A stretch of DNA of 64,000 bases from Acanthococcus lagerstroemiae (GCA_031841125.1 CM063112.1:65120057-65184056), one strand, 5' to 3'; shown: positions 35,606 to 47,272, counted from the stretch's first letter. Made by a program: numbers and translations. Notes: generated by a model from the letters alone, not told the origin.

Positions 35606-36188
35606 CTGCAAAGAAAAATACAGATCTGCAATAACTGTGTTGCGTGCGACTGATAATGAGATGATGATAACAGCGAGTTTTTGCACCATCCGTCCAGTAA
35701 ATGGGTATCTTAGAATTTTCCCCTCGCGTTGCACAAAATAATCCATCGACAGATTCGTAGAGACCCTTCTGTCCACCTCCTCCGGAAAATTAAATAATAT
35801 CGACAAATCGATCAATCGAAGGAAAAATTAATAATAACCGAACGTTATTGTAATACATTATAACTATAAAAGACGTTCGGCGTGATTTCAGGATGTTGAT
35901 TAGCAACTCACCAAACGAGGTGGTTGTCCGAGCACCCATCACGCCACACGGTGTCTGCCGTCGCTCAGTCCGAGTATACCTAATTGAAAAGTATCTAAAC
36001 GATAAGTTTCTTTAAAAGTGAAGTAGCGCCTTTCATTTTTCCAACCACGAACTACAAATGAGGCAACGTAGACCTTCTGTAAAGAAACGAGCTCATACGT
36101 TACACACGGCTGCAGAATGAGACGAAAGCGAACATCATGTGTGCGTAAATGCGCCGCGTTTTCGCCAGAAATATGCTCGACAAAAAAT
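35606..36188. other. Upstream of the SLC26 exons; start exon not resolved
   Basis: Open frames on the minus strand exist here, and a possible short exon ends at a GTTTG|gtgagt donor near 35914. Its phase from the only ATG does not fit exon 1, so it could be 5' untranslated. No TATA-like promoter can be assigned with confidence. Confidence 0.35.
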
Positions 36189-36437
36189 TTACTCGCAAAA
36201 GGTATAAGTAGGTACGCTCGTACTATCTTTCTCCGAGACGTCGTACACTATAGGTAGATGTGGCAGGTCAACGATATCTAAATGACCCAAACAGAAAACA
36301 CTTGATTTCAGTAATTTGCTGAAAACATTCCCATAAAACGCGTGCTTGTTCCAAAGAAATACGTATCTTCGAATGAACTGAATAACAGGGAAGATACGCC
36401 AAATTTTGGAAAATATTTCAGGCTTATTTTGCTCCAT
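36189..36437 (-). pseudogene. Orphan transporter-like open segment upstream of SLC26
   Basis: An 82-codon open stretch on the same strand as SLC26. IFPVIQFIRRYVF resembles IFPMFQWLPKYKW of SLC26 exon 2 in spacing, which would make it a diverged duplicate exon. The later NVFSKLLKSSVFCLGHLDIV and DLPHLPIVYDVSEKD also recall the N-terminal linker of ABCC transporters. There is no clear donor at its 3' end. I cannot decide between an exon relic of either family and a chance open frame. Confidence 0.25.
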
Positions 36438-36735
36438 ATGTTCCGATTCGTCCCGATACTAAATACACATTAATTTCTAAAGTCTAAAAACATACCTACA
36501 CAGCACTGAAGAAAAAGCCGAGCCCTATTAATGAAGTTAGCTTTCAAAAGATCTAAATTATTAATGTTCAGGACACCAGCAAACAGGGCTGTGAACCGGA
36601 ATAATTAACTTAACGGATTAACGGAAAGATAACGTTACCAGAACATAATTAACGGAACGGAACAGAACGTAACGAAAAGAATAGACACGGAATTCCGGAA
36701 ACATTTTTACCCGGTAAATATGTAAATCTTGGGTA

Positions 36736-36904
36736 GGGCTCTATAGTTTCACCTGGGTATACTAAGCCGCCATTTTGGTTCATACTGCGCCCGTGGATGC
36801 CGAATCCGACTATGCGGAGCGTAACGCGTAGTCAATTCGGCATCGACGGGCGCAGTATGAACCAAAATGGTGGCTTAGTATACCCAGGTGAAACTATAGA
36901 GCCC
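36736..36904. mobile_element. 169-bp fold-back MITE, copy A
   Basis: A near-perfect palindrome with ends GGGCTCTATAGTTTCACC and its complement, TA on both sides. The arms carry GCCATTTTGGTTCATACTGC and GCGCCCGT(C/G)GATGCCGAA. Only a few arm mismatches exist. It is in inverted orientation relative to copies B and C. Confidence 0.93.
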
Positions 36905-37190
36905 TACTGTAACTGTATGTTGTGATAGTGATTACACTCTATCTAGTGTTGGTGAACACAATGCTAAATTATTATAGTAACAATCCCTGCCGCTAGGTGC
37001 TGGGTCTAACAGCGCTCAATGTATTTTAAATGGAGTTTCAGGTATTAGTATTTCAGTGTATTTGCTACGAAGTACAAAGATGTGATAACTGATAATGATA
37101 AACGCAGAACACTGATTGCTGATTGGCTGATTTCATCTTCGACCATTCCACACTCCACAGCCCACAGCAGAGAGCAGACAACACCCAGTA

Positions 37191-37359
37191 GGGCTCTATA
37201 GTTTCACCTGGGTATACTAAGCCACCATTTTGGTTCATACTGCGCCCGTCGATGCCGAATTGACTACGCGTTACGCTCCGCATAGTCGGATTCGGCATCC
37301 ACGGGCGCAGTATGAACCAAAATGGCGGCTTAGTATACCCAGGTGAAACTATAGAGCCC
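37191..37359. mobile_element. 169-bp fold-back MITE, copy B
   Basis: Reverse complement of copy A with no difference that I can see. The flanks read ACACCCAG-TA on the left and TA-CACCCAG on the right. The duplication could therefore be TA or the 8-bp ACACCCAG, depending on where the element end is placed. Confidence 0.93.
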
Positions 37360-37384
37360 TACACCCAGCAGCCAGCACACACAC

Positions 37385-37595
37385 CGTCGAATTTCGATTC
37401 GAATCCTACGATTCATTGAAAAGGAATCGATTCACGATTTCAATTTGCAGAAATATTTGGCGAATCGATTCGCGATTCCGATTCGTTAAATTTCATTCGA
37501 AATTCGAATGGATTTGCGATTCGCGATTTGTCTAAAATCGAATCGATTCGCGAATCAATTTGCAAAAGAATTGATTCGCTGCCCGTCCCTGCAAG
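37385..37595. repeat. GAATCGATTCGCG-rich repeat ending in a hAT-like CCGTCCCTG
   Basis: Palindromic words GAATCGATTC, CGAATCGATTCGCGA and TTCGCGAATC recur several times. The right edge reads GCCCGTCCCTG, the complement of a CAGGGACGGGC terminus common in hAT MITEs. The left end is not found, so it may be a truncated copy. Confidence 0.55.
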
Positions 37596-38230
37596 GAACT
37601 AATAGTTAAATATTGTGGAGCTTCCTAATTTTTTATTTGTGTAGAGGCGCCGATTTGGTAAACATATGCGGAAGGGGGGGGGGGCGAAAAAGTAAAGTTG
37701 TTCATTTTTTAGTCATGATAGATGAGAGGATGTTGAACATGTACGCTACTGACATAGGTGTTGATCAGAGTTTCACTTTCACTGTTAACTTAGAAAGTTT
37801 GCTGAATTACTGAATAAGTAATAAAAAAACGAAAATCATGTTCACGATCACAAGAGATTAGAGCAAAATAAAACAAAAACAGTTAAACAAATGAAGGAAT
37901 GGTGAAAAAAATCAAAAGATGGACCTTAAACATGTGAATTTTACAAGATAACACAACTCAAAACCAGTAGTTCTTGACCCATGTATATCTTAGCAATCTG
38001 CAAATCGAAATTCAAAGGGGGCTTTAGTTCACTATACATTAGGGTTAAACTGAGAACTTCTATTGTTATCTACTGATAGACTGATACTGAGTCTAAGGCC
38101 CGTTTCACACTATGCCGTGTTGCCGGAACGGCAGCCCTGAAGGCGGTCAAATTATCATACAACAAAAGTCGGGTCTTCACCCTTCACCCAGTGTGTGTCG
38201 TCTTGTTTAATCTGAACGCACCCCAAGATA
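37596..38230. other. Unannotated interval between MITEs
   Basis: A G-run of about 12 at 37674-37684 and a short open frame (37613-37813) without domain. Near 38100-38150, GGCCCGTTTCACACTATGCC looks like a MITE end, but its partner was not found. Confidence 0.4.
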
Positions 38231-38399
38231 GGGCTCTATAGTTTCACCTGGGTATACTAAGCCACCATTTTGGTTCATACTGCGCCCGTCGATGCCGAAT
38301 TGACTACGCGTTATGCTCCGCATAGTCGGATTCGGCATCCACGGGCGCAGTATGAACCAAAATGGCGGCTTAGTATACCCAGGTGAAACTATAGAGCCC
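38231..38399. mobile_element. 169-bp fold-back MITE, copy C
   Basis: Same orientation as copy B, with one visible substitution near the centre (CGTTATGC against CGTTACGC). TA is on both sides; no longer duplication is seen in the flanks. Confidence 0.93.
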
Positions 38400-38439
38400 T
38401 AGTATGGTCTAAGCTCTACGGGCGCCAGTGGCCAGACGT

Positions 38440-38545
38440 TGACCGCGTTCGCGTTCCGAACGCGCGTTCGAACGGGAACAGCAGGAATTTTCTACTTTTG
38501 AATCCTTTTGAACGGAACGCGAACGAACGAACGCGTTCATCATCG
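38440..38545. repeat. GC-rich inverted repeat of GAACGCG words
   Basis: CGCGTTCGCGTTCCGAACGC near 38440-38462 is answered by GAACGGAACGCGAACGAACG near 38509-38535. It is a local fold-back in otherwise AT-rich sequence, of unknown nature. Confidence 0.5.
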
Positions 38546-38641
38546 ACAGTGACGGGAGGACGGGGAGGACGCGACGCTGTGAGCCTGTGAGCTGTGACCA
38601 GGGATGTTTGTTTGTGATCTGATGATGTGATCTGTGATGAT

Positions 38642-39706
38642 TAGGGCTGCTGATTTTATGCTCTAAAAAATAGCCAAATATGCACATATTATATGCCTTT
38701 ACTTTTTCAAAATATGCTAAAATATTCCCGTAAAACTGGAAATATGCAAAAATATGCCCTAACAATATGGGTATTATATTTTAAAGAAAATTGGAGCTCA
38801 ATCAGTACCATTATTTTATTATTATGGCCACGGCCACGAGAATGAAAATACTGTTCATGGCTTTTTTTTGGTTTGTTTTAAAAATAAACAGAAAATTTAG
38901 TGATACTAGGGCTCTTTAGACCCGAGTACACTCATACGTGATTTTGAATCCAACTGCGCCTGTCGATGCCGAAACGACTATGCTGGTTGGATTCAAAATG
39001 GCGTACGAGCGTGCTCGGGTCTATTAGCCTGTCCAGCACTCACCAGAGTCGCTATAGTGTTGTTCACACGTACACACCAAAACTAACGAACACAGAAACC
39101 TGAAATGAGGTACGTGCTGGTAAGTGGTAACAAACATAGGAAAAAAACTTTAAATTCGTTTTATGAAGGTTTTTGGGGAAAATTTAATTTTACAAATTAG
39201 TGTATTTTTAGGTCATTGTGAGCAAAATCGACATATTTAATCAGAATCTTCAATTCAACTTTCATTATTTAGAAATCTGATGCAACTTAAATTTCTTACG
39301 CAAAATGAGCTCCAGATACCTCATTTCAGTTAGTTAGTATGAAATCCGCCAGATGTCAGCCACTTTGTTTGGACAGGCGAATTGGGACAGAATACAGAAT
39401 AGTACTTTGATACTGATAATTTTTCAAGTTTGTCTTTCTTTCAGCGAGAAATCTCCTGTTTTTATTGCAATTCGAGAATATGCACCTAAAATTAGCTACA
39501 ACGGAGAAACATGTAAAATGTTGTAAAAGTGGTCATTTTATGCAGTTTTATGTAATTATACCAAAAATATGTAAAAATATGCTACAACAAATAGGGTTTG
39601 TTTTATTCAGAATTTGATGATTCACGAAGATACCTATCCCAGATAATTTATACAGAATCAGGTTCCATACAAAAAAACATGTTTTTACATGAAATCGGCA
39701 GCCCTA
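38642..39706. mobile_element. 1065-bp hAT-like nonautonomous element
   Basis: The ends TAGGGCTGCTGATTTTATG and CATGAAATCGGCAGCCCTA are inverted repeats, and the exact 8-bp duplication GTGATGAT flanks it (38634-38641, 39707-39714). The word AATATGC/ATATGC clusters within about 150 bp of each end (for example AAATATGCAAAAATATGCC and AAAATATGCTAC). A similar word cluster occurs at 40220-40310 outside this element. There is no transposase. A second MITE lies at 38909-39030. Confidence 0.9.
38909..39030. mobile_element. Fold-back MITE nested in the hAT-like element
   Basis: GGGCTCTTTAGACCCGAG and CTCGGGTCTATTAGCC form the ends. The core has TGCGCCTGTCGATGCCGAA, close to the core of the 169-bp fold-backs, so the two are related families with different arms (GATTTTGAATCCAAC here). 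It ends near 39028. Confidence 0.75.
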
Positions 39707-40177
39707 GTGATGATCTGATGACATGATGACGTAGGGCTGCCAAAAATAACAAGCTACCTCGCAGATAGCGAGGTAGTAAGAGGGTGTTTAAGCTGAAAAA
39801 CTTTCAGCTTCCAACTTCTGGCTTCTCAAATTTATCCTAAAACTGCAAAAACTTCCAACTTCTCCGCATTCTGGTGTTGTTGCGCCAACTTCCTACACTG
39901 GTATTGATAAAACAAAACTAAATCTGAAATTTTAAAGCTTTGAAGCTAATATTCAGACACCAGTACCAACGTCTATGCGATAAAACAAAAAAATATACGC
40001 CACGAACGCCAGAATGAGAATCTGTTGAGGTTAGCAGCTTAGCACCTTAGCACTTTCATCTTCCACACGCTTCGCCTTAAGACCGATCTAGCGATCTAAA
40101 CGCAACTGAGCTAAAACTGAACTATGAGCTGTGAACAATTCAGTTGTATTTAATGAAATGAAAATTCGATTGCAATA

Positions 40178-40320
40178 GGGTGCTTGCAGCGCTGCGCGCG
40201 GGCAAACACCCTAAAATAGGTGAAATATGCGCATATTTTATGGGTTTTTTTGTCGCTAAATATGCAAAAAAAATCCCTAAAAAGTCGAAATATGCAAAAA
40301 TATGCTGCTCTAATATGGAT
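40178..40320. repeat. Hairpin plus AATATGC-rich segment
   Basis: GGGTGCTTGCAGCGCTGCGC followed by GCGGGCAAACACCC forms a GC-rich hairpin at about 40178-40212. Downstream, AAATATGCAAAAATATGCTG and related words match the subterminal parts of the 1065-bp element, so this is probably another diverged copy of that family with a different end. Confidence 0.5.
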
Positions 40321-40507
40321 ATATGGCATATGGGTATCATTTTAGAGGGGAAAATGATCAGATTACAACGGCAACATTGTTTCAACGAGTTTTCCATACT
40401 GCGGTCTAACTGACGTGCACTGGCTTGCTGAACTGTAGGACTAGGACTTCGTAGAAGTTTGTTTACTGTATGACCGGCACTCGATCCGGCAGAAAACGAG
40501 CTTTTAG

Positions 40508-41643
40508 AATGGACAATTCAACGTGGACAAAGACAAAAAAAAAACGAGGTTCACTTTTCAAATGTTTTTTCGTTGGGTGGGCTTAAATTTGATTTTGAGG
40601 GGGTTGTAGAGTCATAAAAAAAACTATTGTCCATGTTGAAAGACAAATTTTTCACGTTTAGTTAATTGCGATGATAAGATGAGGCTGTATGATCACACAG
40701 CGGGGCCGTGGGTTACAACCTCACGGTCACGGTTTTGTAAAGTACCTAAAATTCATCTAGGAAAGTAATCTCGGCACGAAGAAGATTTAAAGTCTGTTTC
40801 TACTGACTGCTTCGAAACGTCGAAAGATTCACGTCCTTCAACGTGGATACAAAAAATACGTGAGTGTCCACGTTGAATATTGGTACCTATTTTATGACCT
40901 CGCTTAAGGACAAAATCGCAATTTTCCTTTTCCCATTGGGTAAATGTGCGAAGAATATATTTGATACATGTAGCTGAATGTAATGTGCCCAACATTAGAT
41001 ACATTATAAAGTTTTTACAAATTCCTAGCTGTAAATTCAATATATGGCTGCTGTTGATGTCCACGATGAGAAAGACACTTTTTTTTAGAAACCAGGATCT
41101 CAGCGATAAATCATTATTTCAGCATACAAATTATCATTATTTCACAGACATTCATACAGAGCCTCCTAGAGAAAGTTATGAGGAGAAGTTCTGTGAGCAT
41201 TTGAGAGAAGTTTATGCTTACAGTGGAACCCTCCACAGAGGTTTGAAAATTATCCACGTTGGAGGACATATCTCTTCCTAAACACATATTTGAGGCCCTC
41301 TAAAGGTAACTTAACTTGGTTAGGAAAAGATTATAAGACCTGCTATACCGTATTGCCTCAACTTACCTCTTCAACAATGGGGAACAGTAGTTCCTGAAAA
41401 TTACGTACTAAATCCTTCCAGCGGGCCCAAAAAAAAAATTGGAACTTGACCAGGTTGACATCCACGTTGATGGACATATCAGGTGTATTTTCAATTTTCT
41501 AAGCATGTTTTGCTAAACAAGGAAGTGCTTTCATCACTGTCTCCATCAGAAAAGTTCATTTCCTCAATTTTGACATATATTGTGCACAGCATTCCAATAA
41601 TAAGCGACAGAGTTACATCCTATTTACATGAATTGTCCATTTT
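40508..41643. mobile_element. 1.1-kb nonautonomous element with reiterated CCACGTTG motif
   Basis: AATGGACAATTCAACGTGG at the left and ATGAATTGTCCATT at the right are inverted. Inside, the motif TCCACGTTGAA or its complement recurs near 40520, 40628, 40840, 40867, 41257 and 41460, plus a variant near 41058. Open frames of 103-111 codons overlap on opposite strands here; neither shows a domain. The left breakpoint of the 10.9-kb duplication (41194) falls inside it. Confidence 0.6.
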
Positions 41644-41789
41644 CCGGAGAATCACCCATAGGTTCAATACTGGCGGAAGGCGGCAACCAACCCCGGGTGC
41701 ACAAGTGAACTGATAAGCGCTACTTGTATCTACATACGTTCACGACCAGTAGGCTGCCTAGCTGGAAAGTGAACTGTGATACGTAAGTA

Positions 41790-41935
41790 AAGTCTGGTCC
41801 AGTTAAGAAACATAATTTTTTCACGGCGCTGATAACGTTTTCTCAAACTCGTCTTGACCCTCCAACTCAAAAATACCAATAGATCTATATGTGTATTGCG
41901 GGTAGCCAGTTATGTTTCTTAACTGGACTAGACTT
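41790..41935. mobile_element. 146-bp TA-flanked MITE, copy 1
   Basis: The ends AAGTCTGGTCCAGTTAAGAA and TTCTTAACTGGACTAGACTT are inverted with few mismatches, and TA lies on each side. Size and duplication fit a Tc1/mariner-type MITE. Confidence 0.88.
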
Positions 41936-44690
41936 TAGGCACGAAAATAACTGCAAGGTGGTGACTTTTCCTAGGGGCAAAATAGGCAAAGCTGTGCTTG
42001 TAACCAGAGCGCAACAACCGACTCCACTAGCCGCTACACAAGCGAGCTTGTAGGCTACTTGTCTACGTTCACAATCAGTAGGTAGCCAGGCCGGTGCGTG
42101 AACTTACGAAGCAAGTATGCGGTAAAATTAGACTAAAGAAATTACAATCTAGACTATAGCGAGGGAAAACTTAAAGCAATAGGCCGGCGGTACGAACGTA
42201 TCGCAAGAAAGCAGTCTCTCTAACAGCCGTAGATTCTCAAGTTTATAAAGGCGACAAAATTTGAGAAATTGAGGAGAATAGAGGGTGGTGTGTTGGCCGG
42301 AACAGAGACTGCATTAGAAAAAAAGGAAGAATACTTAATGGTCGAGGGAAGAGAGTCGATGCGGAGCGAGAGAAAAGGACGCAGGCTAATTAGCCTCAAG
42401 GCCACGTAAATTTTTAAGCAACCGGACAATTTCTCGTTCGTAGCCAGATAATTTTGAGACGAACGAGGATCGTCGTAACGAGGTAAATTAGTCAAGTAAG
42501 GTTACTGGGAGATATGCCCCGGTGGGTCAGTCCAATTCAAAAAATTTGAGATGGTGTATTAAGGAGTTTTCGGCCGGTGTAGTAGCTAGCAGGGAGAGGC
42601 GAAAAAAAGAGAATTCCGTGGAGAAGGCTATAAAAAAGAAAATTTGGGGCGATGTAATGACGTTTTCTTGGCGGTAACGTTTTGAGTTCCAATCCGCCCC
42701 TGCTTACGAATTCATTTAGTCCGACCACGAACCACCATACACACGGTATAGGTAAAATAATTTTTACGAAAACGGAAACGTTGGCACTCTCTTCAATTAT
42801 CTATTTCGATTTTTTCGAAGGGAATCTACAGTTACCGAATGTAGACCTATTAATAGCCAATTATTTCTACCTGTATATTTTTTCCCCCTACATAATCAGT
42901 CGTCGAGCACTCGAATAATTAAATTAAAAGACAGTAAACTGATATTATCTAGACGGCGGATTTGAATCTGGGCCTCTAGCGGCATATTGAGCGATGCATG
43001 TAGGTAAGTTACTCGAGTGTCTGTGCAATGTACGGCGGGTAACTCATCATCACCATTAACGAAAATGTGTATGGATAACTATACACGATACAGAGGTATA
43101 TTCTCATTAGGAAAGTATGCGCGCGTATTTTCTAAAAATGTCAACGTTGGACTCGACCAATAATCTTGGGACTCGACGATAAATTTCGTAAGTAATTTAA
43201 AAAATATATTTTCGTATAAGTTACCTTCAACTGTATACTAACGAATTAGCGTTAAATCTTGTTAAAGGGTAGGTCGGCACAACAAAGAAGAGTCAGACTC
43301 GAGATTATCTTTAATTTCGATTCTTCTCGTTCAAAATGTTCGATAATTTTTCAAAAATTTAAAATTAAAGGCCCCATACCTCAAGTTCAAGACTCGAATT
43401 ATTTCGTTAAGAAGAATTATTTTTGCCCTTCGTCTCGTTCAAATCAAAACACCCGCCACTCGTGGTACGATTTTGTATCAGTTTTAATTACCTACAAATT
43501 CTACTAACTTGAATGCCCTCCACGCGTCCTCCGATTAAAAGAATAATTACTCGCTAGTGAACTTATCGCATACTTAGATAGCAAATGATGAGTTACAAAG
43601 AGTATTACACTTTTTCTATTACGCAAATTCATCGTCCGATCTCAGGTTGAAATTTATCGTCACGTGTTCCGTTCGTTGATTAATGAAATTCTATTTGTAC
43701 CGATCCGAATCTCGGTATCTTTCGAAAGGTATAAGTATTCTGTTCTCACTCGCATACGAAATTTTGTTGTTAAATCAGTATTTTCGACCACTCCCCTAAC
43801 CTCACTCACAGCCGATAAGACTCACGACGCCCGTGTGTGTTCGCTTTAGCGAGTTTACTTAGGCATCAACATACTAGAATAAAAAGACACGAGAGTAGCT
43901 TGAAAGCGCTAAAGCATGTTATACTCGTAGGTAGGTAACTCTTTTTGTTCGCAATCTTTTTCGCGGAAAAAACGTCATTAATTCCGTAGGATATTGGTTT
44001 GCAAAATAATTACATATATACGTACCCCCCCCCCTCCCGCATTCTACAAAGGGGCATATCTCAAACAATCTCAAACATTTTTCTTACAGACACAACTAAA
44101 GAGGGAAAAAGACATCTTTTAAAATTAATACTTTCAACATTTTGCCGCTAGCATGTCGCTTTTACACGGGGAAGACAAAATGGCTCTATAGAATCGTGAC
44201 AGACAGAGTGCGTCCACTTTTTTCCGAGGATAAAATTTCATGACTTTTCCAGATTTTTCCAGTCCACTTACAACTTTTTCGTGACAAGTAGGAGTATAGG
44301 GGTAAGTTATTTGTTTGCGACATAATTTTTTTAGAAAGACTTTTCCCCCGACTTTCAGTATAATTATTGTGATTTTCTAGGTAACAATAATGTTGAGACC
44401 AAAAGATAATTTTAAAAAGAACAAAGCATTTACTCCTTTTATACAAAAGAAACAATCAATTCATTTTGCCAAGTTTTTCATATTAATAATACATGCGAAA
44501 ACTCAAAAATATTTAGCGTAGTCAAATTAGAACTCCATTTTTTGAAGAAGGAAAAAAAACACAATAGTCATACATTTGTAATAATTGACTCGAAACTATT
44601 TGGCATTGATAAATTAGTGCACCATTTTGAGGGGGAGAAAAATTGTTATTCATAATAATTGACTAAAAAGATATTTGGTCCAAATTGAAA
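41936..44690. other. Unannotated part of the duplication unit (copy 1)
   Basis: No gene is supported. Open frames are short, overlap on both strands and contain no domain. Words resembling a tRNA B box occur near 42687 (GAGTTCCAATCC, plus) and near 42970 (AGATTCAAATCC, minus), without a convincing A box or cloverleaf. A C-run lies near 44025. The same sequence occupies 52834-55590 in copy 2. Confidence 0.4.
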
Positions 44691-46165
44691 CAGTTTTTCG
44701 AATACAAACAATTTTAAGGTACAGCTAAAGATTTTATTTCTGAGTCCAACTCGTCAATTTTCCGATAAGCTTCATCTATATAGCACCAATCTCTTTTTCG
44801 CCTCAAGTACTTTCATTTTCTCGTGAGCCTTTCGTTTTTCGGTGTTGCTTTTAATTTCGCATCCTTTTCTTGACTTTTCTTTTGCAGCGCATATCTTTGT
44901 AAAGGGCAATTTACATTGAACGCAGCATGAATAAAACTTTTTGTCACATTAATATTCGACACCCCACCATGATACATCAGTGCATCCTACAGTTGTCTCT
45001 GACCCACAAGACATTCTTGAGAGATTTTCAATCAAAGACTCATTATTTACAGAAAACCTTCCTTCAGCAAAAGCGTTTTTACGTGAAAGAATCAATACAA
45101 TCTTGAAGAAATTAATCACAGGAGTAAACTCAACTTCATTAGGAATTACACTCGACCAAAATTCATCGAGTCTTTGTCCCGAAAAATTCTGCACTTTCTG
45201 TTCAAATAAGGGCCTCTTCCAAATACCAGTCAAGTTATTTTTCACCCTATCTGCTGGTTGACTGTGAAGAGCCACTATGTTCCACAAAAATATCTAAGGC
45301 TTTGTCCATTCTTGAATGTCTCAATGTAGGTTTCAATGCAACTGACGGGTCAAAACACGAGATTCCCCTTTGTCAGTGGCGTAGCTAAGGGGGGGGGGGC
45401 TCCCAAGGCACCTGAAATTGAATGTAAAATATGCAAAAATGAGTAACTTTTCGCATCTAAAACACGTTTTTTCAAAAAATTTTTGCTCGAGCAGTAATTT
45501 TTCCTTCATTTGTATAAAATAGTCTTCTAATATCGGCGATTTTTTAAAAATACCTCTATTCTCGACTTTTTCTCATTTAAAAATCTTACTTAGCCCCCCC
45601 CCCCTTGAAGAAATCCTGGCTACACCACTGCTCTTTGTCAAGGGATATATTACGAGAATTGTTCTTCAGTGAAGCACAGAACTCTATGACAGCATCGCGA
45701 CAATCCTTACGAAACTCTAGTTCTTCAATTTGGTTTAAGTTTCATTCCTTTCAGAGCATTTCTGACAGCAAAACCGACATCAATAATGACTTCTTCAGTT
45801 AATGGTCCCGAAGTCAATTTTTACTATACCTACTATTAGAAGCATCTAAGATAATGTAGTTTTTTTAACAAATCGAATCATGACTGTATGAAGTGTGTTT
45901 AATAAAAAGATTCATACAATAATGGAGACACGAGATTATCAGTTTGCAAACGGGTCAGACTTGGCTCCACATCAGAAGCAATCGTTTGAAAAAACCCAAG
46001 TTTGGCGCGAAGTAGTTTGTCATCCAATGCAGAGCTAATAATTTTATAAATATTGCAAGTTCTTTCCCCCCCCCCATGCCATCTGTATAAGTACTTTTGT
46101 TAATGAGGTGTAATTTATAGCGCTCGTGTAGCCACTTGAAAATTTTCAATCTATCGTACGGCACA
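44690..46165 (-). pseudogene. Decayed hAT-like transposase, copy 1
   Basis: Minus-strand fragments in changing frames. The best is 45287-44949, with KIVLILSRKNAFAEGRFSVN, which is the (L)SHGNAxxERGFSxN-type dimerisation motif near the end of hAT-like transposases, followed by NESLIENL. Upstream pieces give RKDCRDAVIEFCASL (about 45720) and FAPNLGFFKRLLLMWSQV (46015-45955). A hAT MITE at 45374-45630 splits it. Stops and shifts make it nonfunctional. Family assignment rests on motif recognition alone. Confidence 0.65.
45374..45630. mobile_element. hAT MITE in the transposase relic, copy 1
   Basis: The ends CAGTGGCGTAGCTAAGG and GGCTACACCACTG are inverted. The flanking octamers CCCTTTGT and CTCTTTGT are an 8-bp duplication with one change. 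Long G and C runs near the two ends (45392-45401 and 45595-45604) pair with each other. Confidence 0.88.
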
Positions 46166-47272
46166 ACATTTCAATAGAAACACGGATGAACCGGAGTATT
46201 CAATATGTAGTCATTTCTGATGTGCGCAGAATAAAAAATTTACAATATATTCCACGTAGTTTTCTTCCTTGTTTTCTCGTATGCGTTATGTACGTGGTGC
46301 ACTTCCAGATTCAATAGGATTGCCCCATCACCCATTAACATTACTTTCATGAAATTCAGCTTTTAATTCCTTCAGAAATTTCAAGTTTAAATTTTAGGAC
46401 CGTCCATTAAAACTTGAATTAATTTACTTTTAGATTGAGATCAGCAGTCGCTTCGTGGAAATATTTTAATAAATTAAACGTGGTTAAGTGGCCCAAAAAC
46501 GAGAAATTGTACGTTAATACCTATAGTGCTATAAAATTTTTTTCAAAATTTCCTGACTGTTCTCTGACTTTCAATATTTCTAGAAAAGTGGCCACCTTCT
46601 CTGATAGAAAAACTATAGGTACCACTATAATATAGGAGCTCCTTTAGCATAATTTATATGAAAATTACAAGGTTTCACGTTCCTCGGAACTTTCCTTCAG
46701 GAGATATTCAACTTGTGATGTAAAGCAAATGTTTACATCGTGTTTTATTGAAAAGTAACTTTTTCGAACAGTGACAAATAAGTCTTCTTCCTACGACGCA
46801 GCGGTGTTTTTTTATTCTCTTATACCTACATCGAAAATGCGCATGAAATATACGCTGATCCGTTCATCGAAACTGACCAAATGGAAAGAAATGCCGAATG
46901 TTCGATAATAATACCAAAGTTCTTCGCAAAATCTTTCAGATCATTAAGAACTATTAATATCGATGATAGTATACAGATAGGATATGTTATACTACTCGTA
47001 TATAGGTGGTGTACCGTACAACGATGAAAATTTACAACACCTAGAAGACGTCGTAATTCGATGATAAAGATGAGAATGTCGGTACACAAAACATAATAAA
47101 AATAAGTAGGTAGGTACAATAACTCTTTTGTTAAAGCGAATTATTTAGCTTTATTGCTGTCATTATAAAAAACTTATATTACACTCTTGTTCTAAAACTG
47201 CGCGATACCTCGATCGTATTTTACCCTGACGCGGCAAAATTCCAAGTGGGTAGTTATACCTACCTATTCATA

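Noticed and set aside
36589..37595. A single hAT element from CAGGGCTGTGAACC (36592) to GTCCCTG (37590)
   Set aside because: The two ends are not inverted copies of each other and the 8-bp flanks do not match. Treated as unrelated pieces.
40753..41281. Overlapping 103- and 111-codon frames as novel genes
   Set aside because: They lie inside a probable nonautonomous element with reiterated motifs, overlap on opposite strands and show no domain.
44949..45287. Plus-strand open frame (44980-45261) as a gene, conserved in both duplicates
   Set aside because: The duplicates are too recent for conservation to mean anything, and the minus strand in the same place carries the transposase motif.
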